Assembly: GCF_949987535.1 (NCBI RefSeq)
Contig: NC_080069.1
Span: 46,923,269 to 46,987,268, forward strand
Length of the DNA stretch: 64,000 nt
DNA from: Balaenoptera acutorostrata
Taxonomy: Eukaryota; Chordata; Mammalia; Artiodactyla; Balaenopteridae
Reading direction: 5' to 3'
Within the stretch, counting starts at the first letter, position 1. Each line of letters starts with the position of its first letter. The position numbers and the translations under genes were made by a program. Under the pieces are notes generated by a model that searched no databases, was not told where the DNA came from, and saw nothing but the letters and a program-made list of their open reading frames with translations. Positions 1 to 11,645 of the stretch are shown here, piece by piece.

Positions 1-1036
1 ATATAAGATGATGTTTTAAAATATCTATGAAAGCATCAATATATTACAAGGCAAAATGTATTTATGTGAGTTGAATTAAATATTTAATTCAATATTTGTA
101 TCATTCATTTATTATTTACTGATGTGAACTGTTTTGCTATAACAGGATCAGGTTTTTCTATGCATAAGAATTATTTCAACTATGTGTCTGTGTATACATG
201 TTCTATTCACCAACCTTTGAGTACCTTCTCCTCCTTTCTCCACCTGTTCAAATCTCAACCTGTTCCCAAAAGTACCCCATAGTATATACTCCTGCACAAA
301 GCCATCAAAGTCCGTGGAAACCCACAGTGGTATCTCTATTCTCTAAATTAATAGCACTGATTTGAGTTCCTTCATTTAACTCTTACAAGATATATCCATG
401 ACATTTTCCTCTAAATAAATTAACATTTAGAGATGTGACTCCAGTTAGGTGTACAGTAATAAATTAATTTATTGTAGGATGTATGACAGTGAGCCAACTC
501 TAGCATATAATCTTATCATATGAGTTTTTCCCATGATTACTAATTAATAGGTAGTGGACCACATGGCACTAGCCTCAGACACAAGTGATGAGGACTGGGA
601 TAGAAAATTGATCCAAGTGAGCCCATCAGGAATCTATACATTCAAGAGGAGCACAGATAGTAATCTTCAGAGAGAGAAAGAATGAAAATGACATACAAAA
701 AGAACAAAAGAAAAAAATGCAGAGTGTCATCAAGAAGAAGGGAGGGAAAAAAGGAGGAATTATTGTTTTGGGGAGGTGTTCTATAAAATCCTTATACATA
801 CATTCAATATACTTTCCTACATACTTTCAACATACTCCTCCTTTATATCCCATTTAGTTTAATTACCTTGAACCAAATAATTCATATCTAAGAAATTGTG
901 AAATGCATTCTTTGAGTAAACTGAAGTATGTAAACTCATATCTCAGATGGAATTAATTATTCCTTCAAAGAGCATCAAGGAAAAAAAGTAATGTCAGAGA
1001 CATGGCTGTCAAACATCATCATTCATTCACTCAATT
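1..1036. other. Intergenic, no recognised feature
   Basis: AT-rich sequence without a long open frame and without a repeat I can name. A purine-rich patch lies near 660-770. It runs up to the T-rich end of the L1 that starts near 1037. Confidence 0.6.
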
Positions 1037-1089
1037 ATTTTTTTGTATACAGCAGGTTCTTATTAGTTATCTGTTTTATACATATTAGT

Positions 1090-4000
1090 GAGATAACCCA
1101 TGTGAGATGATACCTCATTGTAGTTTTGATTTGCACTTCTCTAATAATTAGTGATATTGAGCATCTTTTCATGTGCTTCTCAACCATCTGTATCTCTTCT
1201 CATGAGAAATGTCTATTTAGGTCTTCTGCACATTTTTTTTTTGATTGGGTTGTTTATTTCTTTAATACTGAGCTACAATAGCTGTTTATATATTTTGGAG
1301 ATTAATCCTTTGTCTGTTGATTCATTTGCAAATATTTTCTCCCTTTCTGAGGGTTGTCTTTTTGGCTTGTTTATAGTTTCCTTTGGTGTGCAAAAGCTTT
1401 TATGTTTCATTAGGTCCCATTTGTTTATTTTTGCTTTTATTTCCATTACTCTAGGAGGTGGGTCAAAAAAGATCTTGCTGTGATTTGTGTCAAAGAGTGT
1501 TCTTCCTATGTTTTCCTCTAAGAGTTTTATAGTGTCCATCCTTACATCCAGTTTTATAGTGTCCATCCTTACATCCAAATACAATCCATTTGGAGTTTAT
1601 TTTTGTGTATGGTGTTAGGGAGTGTTCTAATTTCATTCTTTTACATGTAGCTGTCCAGTTTTCCCAGCACCACTTATTGAAGAGACTGTCTTTTGTCCAT
1701 TGTATATCCTTGCCTCCTTTGTCATAGATTAGTTGACTATAGGTGTATCGGTTTATCTCTGTGCTTTCTATCCTTTTCCATTGATCTGTATTTCTGTTTT
1801 CTGTGTCAGTACCATATTTTCTTGCTTAGTGTAGCTTTGCAGTATAGTCTGAAGTCAGGAAGTCTAATTCCTCCATCTCGGTTTTTTTCCCTCAAGATTG
1901 CTTTGGCTATTCGGGGTCTTTTGTGTCTCCATACAAATTTTAAGATTTTTTGTTCTAGTTCTGTAAAAAAAATGCCATTGGTAATTTGATAGGGATTGCA
2001 TTGAAACTGTAGATTGCTTTGGGTAGTATAGTCATTTTCACAATATTGATTCTTCCAATCCAAGGACATGGTATATCTCTCAATCCGTTTGTGTTATCTT
2101 TGATTTCTTTCATCAGTGTCTTATAGTTTTCTGAGTACAGGTCTTTTACCTCCTTAGGTAGGTTTATTCCTAGGTATTTTATTCTTTTTGTTGCAATGGT
2201 GAATGGAATTGTTTCCTTAATTTCTTTCTGATCTTTCATTGTTAGTGTATAGGAATGCAATAGATTTCTGCACATTAATTTTGTATCCTGCAACTTTACC
2301 AAAATCATTGATTAGCTCTAGTAGTTGTCTGGTAGCATCTTTAGGATTCTCTATGTATAGTACAATGTCATCTACACACAGTGACAATTTAACTTCTTCT
2401 TTTCCAATTTGATTTCCTTTTATATCTGTTTCTTCTCTGATTGCTGTGACTAGGACTTCCAAAGCTATGTTGAATAATAGTGGTGAGATTGAACATCCTT
2501 GTCTTGTTCCTGATTTGAGAGGAAATGCTTTTAGTTTTTCACCATTGAGATGATGTTTGCTGCAGGCTTTTTATATATGGCCTTTATTATGTTGAGGTAG
2601 GTTCCCTCTATGCCCACTTTCTGGAGAGTTTTTTATCATAAATGGGTGTTGAATTTGGTCAAAAGCTTGTGCTGCACCTATTGAGATGATCATATGGTTT
2701 TTATTCTTCAGTTTGTTAATGTGGTTTATCACATTGATTGATTTGTGTATATTGAAGAATCCTTGCATCCCCGGGATAAATCCCACTTGATCGTGGTGTA
2801 TGATCCTTTTAATGTGTTGTTGGATTCTGTTTGCTAGTATTTTGTTGAGGATTTTTGCATCTATATTCATCAGTGATATTGGTTTGTAATTTTCTTTTTT
2901 TGTGGTATCTTTGTCTGGTTTTGGTATCAGGGTGATGGTGGCCTCATAGAATGATTTTGGGAGTGTTCCTTCCCCTGCAATTTTTGGGAAGATTTTGAGA
3001 AGGATGGGTGTTAGCTCTTCTCTAAATGTTTGATAGAACTCACCTGTGAAGCCATCTGGTCCTGGACTTTTGTTTGCTGGAAGATTTTTAATCACAATTT
3101 TAATTTCATTACTTGTGATTGGTCTGTTCATATTTTCTATTTCTTCCTGGTTCAGTCTTGGAAGGTTATCCCTTTCTTAGAATTTGTCCATTTCTTCCAG
3201 GTTGTCCATTTTATTGGCATACAGTTGCTCATAGTAGTCTCTTAGGGTGCTTTGTATTTCTGCGGTATCCGTTGTAAGTTCTCCTTTTTCATTTCTAATT
3301 TTATTGATTTGAGTCTTCTCCTTCTTGATGAGTCTGGCTAAAGGTTTATCAATTTTGTTTATCTTCCCAAAGAACCAGGTTTTAGTTTTATTCATCTTCA
3401 CTATTGTTTTCTTTGTTTCTATTTCATTTATTTCTGCTCTGATATTTATGATTTCTTTCCTTCTGCTGACTTTAGGTTTTGTTTGTTCTTCTTTCTCTAC
3501 TTCCTTCAGGTGTAAGATTAGATTGTTTATTTGAGATTTTTCTTGTTTCTTGAGGTAGGATTGTATTGCTATAAATTTCCCTCTTAGAACTGCTTTTGCT
3601 GCATCCCGTAGGTTTTGGATCATCATGTGTTCAATGTCATTTGTCTCTAGGTATTTTTTGATTTCCTCTTTGGGTTCTTCATTGATCTCTTTGTTATTTA
3701 GTAATGTATTGTTTAGCCTCCATGTGTTTGTGTTTATTACGTTTTATTCCCTGTAATTTATTTCTAATCTCATAGTGTTGTGGTAGGAAAAGATGCTTGA
3801 TATGATTTCAGTTTTCTTAAATTTACTGAGGCTTGATTTGTGACCCAAGATACAATCTAACCTGGAGTATGTTTCATGAGCGCTTGAGAAGAAAGTGTAT
3901 TCTCTTGTTTTTGGATGGAATGCCCTATAAATATCAATTAAGTCTATCTGGTCTAGTGTGTCTTTTAAATCTTGTGTTTCCTTATTTATTTTCATTTTCG

Positions 4001-4466
4001 ATGATCTGTCTCTTGTGGAAAGTGGGGTGTTAAAGTCCCCTACTATTATTGTGTTACTGTCGATTTCCCCTTTTATGGCTGTTAGCATTTGCCTTATGTA
4101 TTGAGGTGCTCCTATGTTGGGTACATAAATATTTACAACTGTTATATCTTCTTCTTGAATTGATCCCTTATTCATTATGTAGTGTCCTTTCTTGTCTCTT
4201 GTAACATTCTTTATTTTAAAGTCCATTTTATCTCATATGAGTATTGTTACTCCAGCTTTCTTTTGATTTCCATTTGCATGGAATATCTTTTCCCATCCCC
4301 TCACTTTCAGTCTGAATGTGTCCCTAGGTCTGAAGTGTGTCTCTTGTAGACAGTATATTTACGGGTCTTGTTTTTGTGTCCATTCAGCCAGTCTATGTCT
4401 TTTAGTTGGAGCATTTAATCCATTTACATTTAAGGTAGTTATCAATATGTATGTTCCTATTACCAT
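1090..4466 (-). pseudogene. L1 ORF2 (endonuclease/reverse transcriptase) pseudogene
   Basis: Broken L1 ORF2. Minus-strand fragments lie in order: endonuclease C-terminal half at 4226-3744 (GDFNTPLS, and DCILGHKSS in place of the usual DHILG), linker at 3626-3177, reverse transcriptase N-terminal part at 3131-2571 ([30 protein letters not shown]), the catalytic box at 2462-2217 reading CVDDIVLY where the family has FADDMILY (both aspartates kept), thumb at 2308-1955 and 2069-1806, and the C-terminal segment at 1584-1273. The endonuclease N-terminal part near 4350 encodes a normal CLQETHF motif, unlike two other L1s in the window. Stops and frameshifts separate every fragment, so it is non-functional. 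Confidence 0.92.
1523..1576. repeat. 27-bp perfect tandem duplication inside L1 ORF2
   Basis: The segment 1523-1549 is repeated exactly at 1550-1576 (unit begins 'agttttatagtgtccatcc'). Other L1 copies here (for example 47753-47775) have the motif once, so this is a local duplication after insertion. 27 is a multiple of three, so it adds nine codons without shifting the frame. Confidence 0.95.
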
Positions 4467-4539
4467 TCTCTTAATTGTTTTGGGTTTGTTATTGTAGATA
4501 TTTTTCTTCTCTTGTGTTTCCTGCCTAGAGAAGTTCTTT

Positions 4540-5513
4540 TAACATTTGTTGTAGAACTGGTTTGGTGATGCTGAATTCTCTTAGCTTTTGCTTGTCTGTA
4601 AAGCTCCTGATTTCTCTGTCAAATGTGAATGAGGTCCTTGCTAGGTAGAGTAATCTTGGTTGTAGGTTCTTCCCTTTCATCACTCTATATATGTCATGCC
4701 ACTCCCTTCTGGTTTGTAGAGTTTCTGCTGAGAAATCAGCTGAGAAAATCCTATGGGAGTTCCCTTGTATGTTATTTGTTGTTTTTCCCTTGTTGCTTTA
4801 AAAAATTTTTTCTTTGTCTTTAATTTTTGTTAATTTGATTATTATGTGTCTCGGTGTGTTCCTCTTTGGGTTTATCCTGCTTGGGACTCTCTGCACTTCC
4901 TGGACTTGGGTGGTATTTCCTTTCCCATGCTAGGGAAGTTTTTGACTATAATCTCTTTAAAAATTTTCTCGGGTCCTTTCTCTCTATCTGCTTCTTCTGG
5001 GACCCCTGTAATGTGAATGTTGGTGTGTTTAATGTTGTCCCAGAAGTCTCTTAGGCTGTCTTCATTTCTTTTCATTCTTTTCTCTTTATTTTCTTCTGCA
5101 GTAGTGATTTCTACCATTCTGTCTTCCAGGTCACTTATCCGTTCTTCTGCCTCAATTATTCTGCTATTGATTCCTTCTAGTGTATTTTTCATTTCAGTTA
5201 TTGTATTGTTCATCTCTGTTTGTTTGTTCTTTAACTCTTCTAGGTGTTTGTTAAACACTTCTTGCATCTTGTCAATCTTTACCTCCATTCTTTTTCCTAG
5301 GTCCTGGATCATCTTCTCTATCATTATTCTGAATTCTTTTTCTGGAAGGTTCCTATCTCCACTTCATTTAATTGTTTTTCTGGGGTTTTATCTTGTTCCT
5401 TCATCTGGTACATCGTCCTCTGACTTTTCATTTTGTATATCTTTCTGTGAATGTGGTTTTCATTCCACAAGCTGCAGGATTATAGTTCTTGCTTCTGCTG
5501 TTTGCCCTCTCAT
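4540..5513 (-). pseudogene. L1 ORF1 pseudogene
   Basis: Remnant of the L1 RNA-binding chaperone ORF1p. The longest frame, minus 5324-4872, holds the coiled coil (heptad-like region with INSRIIEAEERISDLEDRM) followed by the RRM start (NIHITGVPEEADREKGPEKI). The N-terminal part (5513-5330) and C-terminal part (below 4870) lie in other frames. It sits directly upstream of the ORF2 relic in the normal L1 order. Disrupted by frameshifts. Confidence 0.88.
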
Positions 5514-5545
5514 TCCTTGTTTCGTAAATAATATTTTGAAAAATA

Positions 5546-5990
5546 GTTAGGTACATACCTAATCCGCTACATAGTTCCTAGCCTCCCTTGTCATTAGGTG
5601 CGGCAGTAAGATTAAGTGATACAGTTTTTGGCAATGAATATGAACAGAAGTGATGAGTACCATTTCCATGCCAGTACTTTAAAACAGTGGACACACTCCT
5701 CCCACTCTTTCCCCTTTCTAGAAGCTAATACATGGAGGTACCTAGGATACAACTTTAGCCATGCCAACAAATATGATTCCTCAGGGGATGACATAGAAAT
5801 AAGATGGAAGGAATCTGAGGGCCTAAATGATCTGAGGGAGCAGAGATATCCAGACTTGGGATGGACATCCAGACTCACTTTGGACTGTCTTCCATATGTA
5901 TGTGAGATATATGTATATATATAAATCTTTTAGATCTTACTGTCTTGTTCACAAGCAGCTTAATTGTCCTCTACTAATACTGTTACACTA
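5546..5990 (+). repeat. Possible old LTR-like repeat, family unassigned
   Basis: The text 5640-5990 (a 'catggaggtacctaggat' segment, then an aagatggaaggaatctgagg-type stretch and a tail of the kind 'cttgttcacaagcagctta') recalls the 3' part of old mammalian LTRs. The overlapping open frames on both strands at 5612-5924 look accidental. Family and exact limits are uncertain. A small inverted repeat, ttaggta/tacctaa, sits at about 5549-5564. Confidence 0.3.
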
Positions 5991-6671
5991 GGAAACAAAA
6001 TGTGACTTGTAAAGGGATTGATATTGGAGGCATGCACCATGATTGAACAGAGACCCCATTGTTGAGGGGCTGCCAAGGATCAGTATTTCCCCTTACTCAA
6101 TTTCCCTCCTGTGTTATGAAGTTCTATCGTGACACCCTCACCCACGTAAAACGTTGTGATTGCTTTCTCTCCTCAGCTGAAGAGTTTATGAACAAATTCA
6201 CATACAGTAACCCATTTGTTCCTCGTACTAATCTCTTAAGTTGCTATGAATACAGGGTATGTTGATTATGCTCTCTTCTCCCCTTCACCTGATCCATTCT
6301 TTGCCTCTCTTTGTGTCCCATAACCAAAAGAAGGCAATGGCAACAGCTTGGTTTGGGGAGAAAAGAGGGAGCTGTCAGGGTTTTTATTTCCAACTCTGTT
6401 CCTGCTTAGTCATTGTGTCTCTTACTTAGATGTATCCTTCCTTGAAATCAGGTTCTGCTACCTGGCCCAAAATTATAGTTCCCCTTTCACCAGTCTCCAG
6501 CTACACTATTTATCTCCCTTGTCCCTTCAATCATAGTGATGCTAACAGCTTTGCTCTGTGGTTAATTTTTTGTGCCTCATCATCCCTTGTTTTCTTTATT
6601 TTTCTTTTAACCCTAATATACATATATAAATAATTTCTTTGTTAATGTCTCTTTAACTGATCTTTTTCTTG
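5991..6671. other. Intergenic, no recognised feature
   Basis: No gene or nameable repeat. Short open frames at 6059-6265, 6348-6536 and 6430-6633 have no recognisable domain. Confidence 0.55.
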
Positions 6672-6808
6672 CTGCTATAATATATTGCCCCCATTTTATG
6701 GATGAGGAAACATAGGTCCAGAAAAATCAACACCCAAGTTCACTTAATGAATGATGTAATAAGGATTTGAAACCAGGCAATCTGATATAGTGTCTGTGTA
6801 CCTGAATG
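6672..6808 (-). repeat. MIR SINE fragment
   Basis: Contains the MIR core in reverse: 'cccccattttatggatgagg', then aaacataggtccagaaa and a degenerate 'gatttgaaaccaggcaatc'. These match the remembered MIR segments for 'cctcatctgtaaaatgggg' and the tRNA-related promoter end. Decayed as expected for this old family. Confidence 0.8.
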
Positions 6809-8034
6809 CTAGGCAATGGTGCCCTCCATGTATCCGTGCATGGAGACTGCATAGAATTTCTTGGAAAGACCTTGGAAATAAAATAAATATATCACATTCT
6901 GAGAGTTAAACTTTAAATGATCACAATGTGAATCAGAAAAGAGTTTGGAACTTTTTAAATGACCAGATACAGTGTTCCAATTTTAACTGGAAAATAATAT
7001 AAAGTCTTTAAAAATGAAAAAATAATCAGAAGTAAAAGGAGAGTGTAGTCTACCTAGGAGAGAAGAAAAAGGAATTCAATAAAGGAAATAATGGCAGACA
7101 GTGTCCAACCCTGGCTGTTCAGAGTATTTTAAAATTTAAGCCCATTATTAAGGTCTTTCCAAATGTGTAGGACAAAAGAGGCTACCTTATTCTGGTGCCA
7201 CTAAATATTTAATACATTTCGCTAAAACCTTTTATTTGTATTAGATGCACATCCAGCAGCTTTACGATTTAGATTTGTGTTTGTTACTCTGCCTATAAGG
7301 GAAGAATGCCCTAGTTTGTGCAGACTAATGGTATGCTGTTCTTGTAGATGTGTTTGCATTTTAAAATACTGGACAGAATGATATTCTGCATGATATATCA
7401 GCCCTATGAGTTGGTTAATGGTTATCTGGCCCTGTAGGGTAGAGCTGCTTTCAAGGATCTGAGAAAATTGTATTTTTAAACCTGTAAAACAGAATGACAA
7501 TCATTTTATTATAGAGAGCAAATCTTTTTCAATTTGAATATTGGAAGGAAAGGAGTAATAGAAAGGGAATGTTCCCTACAGTTAGCTAAGAATCATGTAA
7601 AAATGCTAGCTAAGAGAAATATTTCTTCGGAGATATCAGTTATCAGCATCAACCAAAAAAAGCACCGAAGACACAAGTATCTTTATGCCAGTTTCTTCCA
7701 GTCACTCAAGTTAACAGACAGTTCTCGAAGGATTTAGACTTTATAGCCTAAAATAGAATTTGTCATAAAAAATACACAAACAACCAAACATGAGTATTGA
7801 AGCCAGCTTGACAGTAATATTTTCAGGGTAAAATAATAAATTGTCATTCTGTTCTATAAACAAGTCCTTCCTGAGTTTTATTTTTATCAAATCATCCCTG
7901 AGGGAGCTGACTTGATCAACATTTTTCCTAATCCTAAAATGCTGAAACCCAGATATCAGACCCAGAATGACATAGATTTCCAGAGAGACTCAGTCTAATA
8001 ACTTTAGTTCATCTGATTCTGATGCCTGTGACTT
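6809..8034. other. Intergenic, no recognised feature
   Basis: No nameable repeat or gene. The small open frames (minus 7222-7500, plus 7534-7737) show no domain and ordinary AT-rich composition. Confidence 0.55.
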
Positions 8035-8225
8035 CCAAAGTAGTTCTTAAGAACCTGAACTTTGTAAAGACAAACCTGGGTTTGACTTTTGATCTTGCCA
8101 CTTCCCAGCTATGTGATGTTGGGGGTGTCTTCATGTGTAAAAGTGGAATGCTATTGCCTATATATCAGGGTGATGATAAAGATGAGATAAAATGGTGTGA
8201 GTCTGGCTTGTGAACCACATATAGC
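8035..8225 (+). repeat. MIR SINE
   Basis: Forward MIR: promoter-like part 'aagaacctgaactttgtaaa', then acctgggtttgac, 'ttgccacttcccagctatgt', 'tgtaaaagtggaatg', and a degenerate tail near 8190-8225 ('tatagcagctatta'). The open frame 8022-8213 is a by-product. Confidence 0.85.
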
Positions 8226-8297
8226 AGCTATTATATTATATTATATTATATTATATTATATTATATATATATATATATTATATTATATTTATTTATT
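8225..8297. repeat. (TTATA)n / (TA)n microsatellite
   Basis: About eight copies of the unit ttata followed by a pure TA run and more ttata copies. It begins exactly at the end of the MIR, a common site for tail-derived simple repeats. Confidence 0.95.
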
Positions 8298-8963
8298 TAA
8301 GAAGGAAAGCCAGAGAAGAATTCTTTGTAAGCATGCGGGGTGTCAGTTGAACCATTACTTTTTAAAATTTGAAAGACACATACCTAACTTTTTCTGATAG
8401 AAGAAAGTGATCCAAGTTTACTATAAAATAATCAATTCAAGTAGAATGTTATCTTTATACACTACCAATTGGATATATTTACTCAGGTAAAGGTTACCAC
8501 GTGGTGATAAGAGCATTAGTTACATGGTTAAAGGAAAAGGAGACATTCATATACCAAAATAATATTATGGAAATGGTAGAAATTATTTTTAGTCACAAGT
8601 TATAAAATAAAACTAATGAAAGGGTTAGAATGTCATAATTATAATAAAACAACCTATTTAAGCATCATTAAAGAATGGTCAGCCACACATTTGTGTCTCA
8701 TGCCATAATGCATTTTGAACTATAAAACAGCCCTAATTACACACTAAAATTTAAAGGTATTTTAGCTACATTTAATATATGGACACCTCAAAACTTTAGA
8801 AGTATTTCCCATTTACATGAGGAGAAGACAATACAGATATAGCTATACACCACCATAATATTGTCTTTGGTAACACTCATTAATTTACTAGTTTAATCTC
8901 TCCAATTTTCTCCAGTAGGTGACCCGTTTCATAAAAAGGGGTTATGTGTTTGTCTTACGCAAT
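8298..8963. other. Intergenic, no recognised feature
   Basis: AT-rich, no long open frame, no repeat I can name with confidence. Confidence 0.5.
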
Positions 8964-9426
8964 TTGTTTTTTTTAATTGATGTATAGTTGGTTTACAATG
9001 TTGTGTTAGTTTCTGGTGTACAGTAAAGAAATATAGATATATATATATATACATATATATATATTCTTTTTCACATTCTTTTCCACTATAGTTTATTACA
9101 AGATATTGAATATAGTTCCCTGTGTTATACCTTGTTAGGAATTTATTGCTTATCTATTTTATATATAGTAGTTTGTATCTGCTAATCCAAATTCGTAATT
9201 TATTCCTTCCTCACTTTCCCCTTTGGTAATCATAAGTTTGTTTTCAGTCTGAGTCTGTTTCTGTTTTGTAAATAAGTTCATTTGTATCATATTTTAGATT
9301 CTATATATAAGCGATGTCATATGTTTTTCTCTGTCTGACTTACTTCACTTAGTATGATAATCTCTAGTTCCACCCATGATGCTGCAAATGGCATTATTTC
9401 AATTTTTTATGGCTGAGTAGTATTCC

Positions 9427-9477
<51 letters not shown>

Positions 9478-9996
9478 GTGTATTGATATATACCACATCT
9501 TCTTTATCCATTCACCTGTCGATGGACATTTAGGTTGCTTCCATGCCTTGGCTATTGTAAATAGTGCTGCTATGAGCATTGGGATGCATGTATCTTTTCA
9601 AAGTAGAGTTTTCTCTGGATATATACCCAGGAGTGGGATTGCTGGATCATATGGTAACTCTAATTTGTGTTTGTAAAGGAACTTCCATACTGTTCTCCAT
9701 AGTGGCTGCAACAATTAAATTCCCACCAACAGCATAGGAGGGTTTGTTTTTCTCCATACCCTCTCCAGCATTTAATATTTGTAGACCTTTTAATGATGGT
9801 TATTCTGAGTGGTGTGAGATGATACTTCATTGTAGTTTTGATTTACATCTCTCTAATCAATAGCAATGTTGAGCATCTTTTCATGTGCCTATTGGCCTTC
9901 TGTATGTCTTCTTTGGAAAAAATGTCTATTTCTGTCTTGTGCCCATTTGTTATTGTGTTGTTTGTTTTTTGTTATTGAGTTGTATGAGCTGTTTAG
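8964..9996 (-). mobile_element. LINE-1 3' end, 5'-truncated, minus strand
   Basis: Begins with a T-run (about 8967) and the reverse complement of an L1 3' terminus ('gtttacaatgttgtgttag'), runs through the 3' UTR with AT-rich blocks (9027-9064), then ORF2 C-terminal sequence (FIHSPVDGHLGCFHALAIV is the wrong-strand reading of the conserved block). It stops near 9996 after 'tattgagttgtatgagctg'. The ORF2 end is interrupted. No clear target-site duplication found. Confidence 0.9.
9429..9469. repeat. (TG)n microsatellite inside L1 ORF2
   Basis: About 20 TG units, followed by a degenerate tatgtatgtgtg tail. It replaces the 'ccattgtatatatgtacc' segment of ordinary L1 ORF2. Confidence 0.97.
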
Positions 9997-10219
9997 AAGG
10001 TCAAGGACAGTGTCTTACTCAATTTCTGACCTCCAGAAATCACAATTTTGGCCCATAGTAAATGCTCAATACATAGAGGTGAAGTGGAATAAAAATCCTT
10101 AACCTATATATATGCCTTTAAAGTTTGAGGAAAAAATTTGCATAACTAGTATTCTTATAAAGGAAATCACCTTTAGGAGAAATCCTTCACAAGGAATGAA
10201 TGGATGGTATTAAGTTCAA
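9997..10219. other. Intergenic, no recognised feature
   Basis: Short unassigned stretch between the L1 end and a MIR. It may include part of an old SINE ('ccatagtaaatgctcaatac' at 10055-10074 is MIR-tail-like). Confidence 0.4.
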
Positions 10220-10420
10220 GTGCAAAAAGCTTAATCTTGGTTTGAATATTGTAACCTCTGCTTATTAATTTTGTCTGAGGGCAAATCACTCATCATACTC
10301 ATTGGTGAACAGAGGATAATGATATTTATTCCACAGAATTTTGAGAACATCACAGGCCAAATACGATGTCTGGCTTATCTATCAAGCACATTCGAACTCT
10401 TGCTTGCACGAATATACCTG
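10220..10420 (+). repeat. MIR SINE
   Basis: Forward MIR with 'gtaacctctgcttattaat', 'gagggcaaatcactcatc', 'gaacagaggataatgatatt' and 'cacagaattttgagaacatc', each aligning in order to the MIR core. Heavily diverged. Confidence 0.65.
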
Positions 10421-11235
10421 CATAACTTCAGAATTTTGAAACAAGTTCTCTCAGAGTTTACAACCATTCTAAACAAAAATGTTGATTATCCAAGCATTGT
10501 CTTGATCTGTGGATAATCTCAATTTAATCTACTATTAAAACCAGTGATAGATTTTACCTTTGGCCAACATTCTGGTTAGGATAATTATCAACATGCTAGC
10601 TATGAATTCTCTGTCCTCTGAAGCAACAGAGTAGATTAAAAACAAATGTAAAGAACAGTGCAAATGTTATTCTATTTTAAAACTCATATTGATATCACCT
10701 AAGAGCCCATAAATTGGGTGTCTTTAAATAGAAGTCAGAGACATGACCCATATTTCTCAGAATCAGGAGAGTACCATCCTAGAATAGATTACTTGCTTTT
10801 ATTTATCTTTTGTCATTTTTACCCTACTTAGGAAACAAGGTCACTTAAACTTTACTTGATCCATCTTCCCTAGCAATGTGTTAGTTTATGACAAAGCAGG
10901 GTCTTATCGAGTTTTTGATCTGTAGGGTTCTGTTGGATTGTGGAAAGCCCAAACTATTGCTGGGAATACAGATTAAAAGAGAAGTGAAAAATCTGTGAAA
11001 AGATAAAAATTAACCATTGAAATAGTGCTGTGTATTTACAGTTATGAATAATCCTTTGTAGGAAAATTATAAAATTATAAGTTAAGAAGTAATCTCATAA
11101 ATTTTATTATGGGAAGCTTTCCAAAGTTAAGGTATTTTTAAAATGTTACCATCTTAAATAGATTTTAAGGCCACAACATTTGACCCTGAACAAATATATA
11201 TATTGAATAAGTTATAGAAGTCTTTTCAGTTTCCT
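10421..11235. other. Intergenic, no recognised feature
   Basis: Unassigned AT-rich sequence. The open frame 10271-10516 overlaps the MIR and has no domain. Confidence 0.5.
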
Positions 11236-11372
11236 GTAATATAAAGTGCTTATTATAATAGTAACGGCTTCAAAATATTGTTGTGATGATTAAACATGAT
11301 GATATGAATAAATAACTTAGAAAAGTGCCAGTAGTAGAGTAGTAGCAGTAGTAGGAGTAGTACATTCTATGA
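11236..11372 (+). repeat. MIR SINE 3' part with (AGT)n-rich tail
   Basis: 'atattgttgtgatgattaaa' and 'acttagaaaagtgccag' align with the MIR 3' half. The tail is an imperfect AGT/GTAG trinucleotide run at 11330-11363. Confidence 0.7.
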
Positions 11373-11439
11373 TTCTGCACTGTGTACTTATTGATCCAAC
11401 CATGTCAAATTACAATACTTAAATTTTGGTGTGCTATAA

Positions 11440-11645
11440 TGTCTAATGATTCCAGGCCTTTGAACATGCTGCTCCCTTTACATAGAATGTCCTTCTGGCT
11501 CACATGGCAAACATTGCCTCATATTCAGGAATTAGTCAATCCTTCCAAGAGCTCAGAGGCCACAACTGACCCACTTAGGCAAGGTTTATATATCTTTTTA
11601 AATCACCTAGAACTCTCATTAATCATTGTCACGTCAAATGACTTG
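11440..11645. repeat. L2-like 3' fragment
   Basis: 'ccaggcctttgaacatgctg', 'ctccctttacatagaatgtc' and 'tcaggaattagtcaatcctt' follow the pattern of the mammalian L2 3' region. The frame at 11382-11660 arises from this repeat. Diverged and short, so the call is tentative. Confidence 0.5.

Larger units (their letters stand above)
1037..5545 (-). mobile_element. LINE-1, near full length, minus strand, with 3' deletion
   Basis: On the minus strand the order is ORF1 (about 5513-4540), ORF2 (4466 down to about 1090) and a stub of 3' UTR ending in a T-run at about 1038. The 3' UTR stub (1045-1090, 'tacagcaggttcttattag') is joined directly to ORF2 C-terminal sequence at about 1090, so several hundred bases of the ORF2 end and 3' UTR seen in the copies at 27096-31381 and 46652-52465 are missing. 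The 5' end stops near 5545, at the start of ORF1, so the 5' UTR is absent. Frames are interrupted many times. I did not find a convincing target-site duplication. Confidence 0.93.

Noticed and set aside
5017..5550. 177-residue Ser/Phe-rich frame on the plus strand, apparently membrane-like
   Set aside because: Exact antisense of L1 ORF1; the hydrophobicity comes from reversing a Lys/Glu-rich coiled coil.
5612..5924. Overlapping open frames on both strands (102 and 88 residues)
   Set aside because: No domain, no splice-site or promoter context, and the region resembles an old repeat; chance overlap.
9434..9676. Open frame beginning with a Cys-Val repeat
   Set aside because: It is the translation of the (TG)n tract and the antisense of L1 ORF2.
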